From Alphaproteobacteria bacterium (GTDB taxonomy: Bacteria; Pseudomonadota; Alphaproteobacteria; Micropepsales; Micropepsaceae): a stretch of 8,194 nt of DNA. Within the stretch, counting starts at the first letter, position 1. Every line of letters starts with the position of its first letter. Both the position numbers and the translations under genes were made by a program. The notes under the pieces were generated by a model, which saw nothing but the letters and a program-made list of their open reading frames with translations, did not search any database and was not told the DNA's origin. Where the stretch lies: assembly GCA_028869725.1 (NCBI GenBank), contig JAGWRJ010000550.1, positions 1 to 8,194 of the forward strand. The letters are read 5' to 3'. Positions 5,993-8,194 of this stretch are shown here, one piece after another.

Positions 5993-7213
5993 TCACGACC
6001 TGTCTGCCTGGCGCGAGCGATCAGCGGACGGCGGGTTGCTGATACCGGGAAGCGATGCACCGTGGCCGTAACCGTGGCGGCCTGTTGCAGTCACAGCTTC
6101 CATGGGACGGGGCGGAGCTTCCCGCCTGGCTTCGGCCCTCTCCTCCGCTGTGGTGATCTCGGCACGTGTGCGCGGCAATGCATGGGGATAATTCTGCTGA
6201 ATGAACTCGATCAACTGCTCGCGCACCGCGCACCGCAGATCCCACGACCTGGAACTGTCGGAAGAACTCATCAAGGCACGCAGCTGGATGACGCCAGGCT
6301 CGGCGCCAACGACCTGTAGCACGGCGACCTGCCCATCCCACAGAGGACTGGACCTGATCAGCTCGAGGCATTTTTCCCGCACCGGCGCGATCGGCAGGGT
6401 GTAGTCCGCATAAAGGTGAACCTGACCCAGGATCTGTGAACTGGTATAGGTCCAGTTGCGAAATGGCTGTTCCAGAAAATACGACAGAGGCACGATGAGC
6501 CGGCGCAAATCCCAGATGCGTACTACAACATAGGTAGAAGTGAACTCCTCTATACGCCCCCATTCGCCATCGACCACTACCACGTCGTCGAGCTTGATAG
6601 GCTGTGCCAGAGCGATCTGAACGCCTGCAATCAGATTGCTGAGAAGTGGGCGGGCGGCAAGGCCAACTGCCAGACCCGCGACGCCGGCACTGGCAAATAG
6701 ACTGATGCCGAACTGCCGGACACTGCTGAAGCTCATCAAGGCAAAACCGGTGGTCACCAGAAAGATCAGGATGTTGATCGTCCGTCGCAATACCCGCATC
6801 TGTGTCGCAGCCTTGCGCGCCAGCAGGTTGTCCGCAACATCAAGCCGAAGAGACTCGATGTAGCGCGTAATGGCGATATCAACACCCAGGTAGACCGCGT
6901 AGCCGACGAGCAAAATGAAGCATGCTAGCAAAAGCGTGCGCATGCCGTGCAGAACGCCAGTCGTGAGCGGAAGAAGCGGCAGCGCTACCGCAACAGCAAG
7001 GAAAATGATGGCCCACCGGGCAAGTCCGCGGATCCGAACAAATATCAGCTGCGGCAACGCTCCCCAGCGCTTCGACCAATGATTGGCGATCCAGACGATC
7101 GTCATCTGCAGCACAAGGCCCGCAAGCACGATCGCGATGCCGACCAGAACCGCAGCAAGCCAGGCCGGGGCCCACACCATGTGACGGGCCAGGACTTCGT
7201 TTAATTGCGGCAA
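5993..7213 (-). CDS. MscS-family small-conductance mechanosensitive channel
   Basis: This is a 406-residue inner-membrane channel that should open on membrane tension and release solutes during osmotic downshock. Hydrophobic segments lie near residues 15-42, 65-82, 92-118, 145-162 and 168-200. The last is the pore helix, with the glycine/alanine pattern ASAGVAGLAVGLAARPLLSN. It leads into the beta-domain signature IALAQPIKLDDVVVVDGEWG followed by RIEEFTSTYVVVRIWDLRR, then VPLSYFLEQP. The C-terminal 55 residues are rich in Arg, Glu and Pro and probably disordered. The start is TTG at 7213, supported by AGGGAG (7222-7227) eight bases upstream; the first ATG, 11 codons later, has no such sequence. 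It has more membrane helices than E. coli MscS (three), so it belongs to an extended subgroup. The gene is preceded by the HU terminator, so it must have its own promoter. Confidence 0.93.
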   Translation of the reverse strand: MPQLNEVLARHMVWAPAWLAAVLVGIAIVLAGLVLQMTIVWIANHWSKRWGALPQLIFVRIRGLARWAIIFLAVAVALPLLPLTTGVLHGMRTLLLACFILLVGYAVYLGVDIAITRYIESLRLDVADNLLARKAATQMRVLRRTINILIFLVTTGFALMSFSSVRQFGISLFASAGVAGLAVGLAARPLLSNLIAGVQIALAQPIKLDDVVVVDGEWGRIEEFTSTYVVVRIWDLRRLIVPLSYFLEQPFRNWTYTSSQILGQVHLYADYTLPIAPVREKCLELIRSSPLWDGQVAVLQVVGAEPGVIQLRALMSSSDSSRSWDLRCAVREQLIEFIQQNYPHALPRTRAEITTAEERAEARREAPPRPMEAVTATGRHGYGHGASLPGISNPPSADRSRQADRS

Positions 7214-7310
7214 ACGCTTTTCTCCCTATCCCCATATGCCGTCATGGCCGAAGCCAGGACAATCCACCGTTTGGCCAACGCGACAGGTGAAGTGAGGTTC
7301 CGGGAGATAA

Positions 7311-7352
7311 AACGAAAAGGACCGACGAGGCGCAGCCGCGCCTCGTCGGTCC
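7311..7352 (-). terminator. strong Rho-independent terminator of the HU gene
   Basis: A perfect 15-bp stem is formed by 7319-7333 and 7338-7352 (GGACCGACGAGGCGC and its complement) with an AGCC loop. On the minus strand it is followed by TTTTCGTTTTAT, a good U-tract. It begins 21 bases beyond the HU stop codon and so ends that transcript, insulating the downstream mechanosensitive channel gene. Confidence 0.93.
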
Positions 7353-7373
7353 CAAGGCTCGTCGAGACTTAAA

Positions 7374-7721
7374 TTAGACCGCCTCTTTGAGTTCCTTCGC
7401 AGGACGGAAGGCGACTTTCTTGCTGGCCTTGATCTTGATCTGCTCGCCCGTGGCCGGATTACGACCCATGCGAGCTGCGCGCTTGCGCACCTGCAAAATG
7501 CCGAGACCGTTGAGACGAACACGCACGCCCTTCTTGAGCTGCTTGGTGATGATTTCGGCCATATCGTCGAGCAGGGCATTCGCGGCCTTGTTCGACATCT
7601 CATGCTTTTCCGCGAGCTGGGCGCCGAGCTGGCGGGTAGTCATGGTCTCCGTCTTCGCCTTGGCGCCGGCGGCGGCCTTCTTGGCGGGAGCTTTGCTTGC
7701 AGTCTTGGCGGCTTTGGCCAT
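7374..7721 (-). CDS. HU-family DNA-binding protein with Lys/Ala-rich N-terminal tail
   Basis: This is a 115-residue nucleoid-associated protein. Residues 1-25 form a low-complexity tail (MAKAAKTASKAPAKKAAAG) resembling eukaryotic histone H1 tails. Residues 27-115 are a full HU/IHF domain: two helices with HEMSNKAANALLDDMAEIIT, the turn LNGLGILQVRKRAARMG, and the DNA-binding arm GRNPATGEQIKIKASKKVAF (residues 87-106), in which the Pro that intercalates between base pairs is present. It should bind and bend DNA as a dimer, with the tail adding non-specific contacts. The ATG at 7721 has AAGGA (7729-7733) seven bases upstream; an in-frame ATG at 7832 adds a non-conserved stretch and is rejected. 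The gene stands alone, with its own candidate promoter and a strong terminator. The tail-plus-HU layout is known in alphaproteobacteria. It is not clearly HupA or HupB, so no symbol is given. Confidence 0.95.
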   Translation of the reverse strand: MAKAAKTASKAPAKKAAAGAKAKTETMTTRQLGAQLAEKHEMSNKAANALLDDMAEIITKQLKKGVRVRLNGLGILQVRKRAARMGRNPATGEQIKIKASKKVAFRPAKELKEAV

Positions 7722-7756
7722 GGGTAAGTCCTTCCCCGAATCAATCAATGTTGCCG

Positions 7757-7784
7757 AGTCTACTGCTTTTTTTGCGCACGTTAA
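7757..7784 (-). promoter_or_regulatory. candidate sigma-70 promoter of the HU gene
   Basis: On the minus strand, TTAACG (7779-7784) and TAGACT (7757-7762) are separated by 16 bases and sit about 35 bases upstream of the HU start codon, leaving a short leader with the ribosome binding site. The match to the -35/-10 consensus is partial (four of six each, judged by eye) and the spacer contains an A-tract. The position fits better than the match does. Confidence 0.35.
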
Positions 7785-7792
7785 TCGGGCGT

Positions 7793-7824
7793 ACCCCACA
7801 AAATGCCCATTTGAGGGGTTTTTT
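7793..7824 (+). terminator. hairpin with T-tract, terminator-like on the plus strand
   Basis: ACCCC (7793-7797) pairs with GGGGT (7815-7819), with an inner AAAT/ATTT stem around GCCC. A run of six T follows at 7819-7824 on the plus strand. It therefore reads as a weak Rho-independent terminator for rightward transcription, yet no plus-strand gene lies upstream of it. It could stop antisense transcription out of the HU region, or be a chance fold. Confidence 0.3.
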
Positions 7825-8074
7825 CGCAACAAGGCTGGGGAGATTGGTGGGTCAGCGCATGGAAAACCGCATTAAATCGGGCTTTGGCGGACCTTCACTG
7901 GCGAATGGGCCGTCTGCCTGCCCTATGACAGGCCGTTTCACGACCCCATCGTGCTGCTCCAGGCGACAACGGTACGTCCGCTGTCAGGTACAGCTGTCCT
8001 GATTGGCGCGGGCCTGCAACGACGCCTCGCCACGGGCATAGGCCTCAAGGCCAGTGCGCTGAGCACAGGTCCGA

Positions 8075-8194
8075 TTAAGCCTTTGCGGCGTCCTTGGCTG
8101 CGATTTCGCTCGCCCGCTCACCGCGTTCGGCGATACGCGCCGCCTTACCGCGACGGCCGCGCAGATAATAGAGTTTGGCGCGGGCGACCTTGCC
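8075..8194 (-). CDS. rplS: 50S ribosomal protein L19, C-terminal part
   Basis: The last 39 codons of ribosomal protein L19 run from the right edge to a TAA at 8075. They read GKVARAKLYYLRGRRGKAAR and then a charged tail ending AAKDAAKA. The KVARAKLYYLRxRRGKAARI stretch is the conserved C-terminal end of L19, which lies at the interface of the large and small ribosomal subunits. The tail after that (ERGERASEIAAKDAAKA) is an alanine/acid-rich extension beyond the E. coli end, common in alphaproteobacteria. The start and usual upstream neighbours (trmD, rimM, rpsP in many bacteria) are outside the window. No terminator is visible directly after it. Confidence 0.95.
   Translation of the reverse strand, partial: GKVARAKLYYLRGRRGKAARIAERGERASEIAAKDAAKA

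Larger units (their letters stand above)
7722..8074. other. 353-bp gap between rplS and the HU gene; no gene recognised
   Basis: No convincing coding sequence is seen on either strand. The part nearest HU holds its ribosome binding site, a candidate promoter and a hairpin with a T-tract (separate entries). From about 7830 to 8074 there are only short palindromes such as ACAGCTGT (7990-7997) and GGCCTCAAGGCC (8041-8052), and no T-run that would mark an rplS terminator. A plus-strand frame is open from 7876 to the window end, but it has no ATG, no recognised family and lies antisense to rplS. Confidence 0.6.

Noticed and set aside
5901..5996. Extended DUF2141 start at GTG 5996, overlapping the MscS stop
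   Set aside because: It would place 32 polar residues before a clean signal peptide, and the ATG at 5900 has a much better ribosome binding site.
7951..8194. Plus-strand frame starting at GTG 7951 and open to the window end
   Set aside because: It has no ribosome binding site or recognised motif, and half of it is antisense to rplS.

Overview
The window looks like a chromosomal segment from a GC-rich alphaproteobacterium. The evidence is the HU protein with a Lys/Ala-rich N-terminal tail, a DUF2141 periplasmic protein, the style of the succinyl-CoA:3-ketoacid CoA-transferase pair, and GTG/TTG starts with good Shine-Dalgarno sequences. The genus cannot be fixed from the sequence alone. All recognisable genes lie on the minus strand except one sulfotransferase at 4446-5324. 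No insertion sequence, CRISPR array, intact tRNA or rRNA is visible.

Layout from left to right: (a) 1-1079 holds the two subunits of a 3-oxoacid CoA-transferase (scoA, then scoB, which is cut by the window edge). (b) 1143-1760 is a small P-loop sulfotransferase-family protein reading toward scoA. (c) 1770-1933 is a gene-free gap with a hairpin that resembles a tRNA D-arm. (d) 1934-4311 is a tightly coupled pair, a GT4-type glycosyltransferase followed by an MFS_3-type exporter, with stop and start sharing one base. (e) 4446-5324 is a second, different sulfotransferase, divergent from the glycosyltransferase across a 134-bp gap. (f) 5436-7213 holds an MscS-type channel followed by a secreted DUF2141 protein. 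(g) 7311-7721 is an HU-family nucleoid protein with a very strong Rho-independent terminator. (h) 7722-8074 is non-coding apart from the HU promoter region. (i) 8075-8194 is the C-terminus of ribosomal protein L19 (rplS), cut by the right edge.

Functionally, scoAB serves ketone-body / acetoacetate (or poly-hydroxybutyrate breakdown) use. The glycosyltransferase, MFS transporter and divergent sulfotransferase together suggest making, sulfating and exporting a small glycoconjugate; this is inference from gene order only. MscS and DUF2141 are envelope proteins. HU and L19 are housekeeping. No clear novel defence or mobile system is visible. The points most worth a second look are the glycosyltransferase/exporter/sulfotransferase cluster, the orphan tRNA-D-arm-like hairpin at about 1877-1907, and the tailed HU protein.
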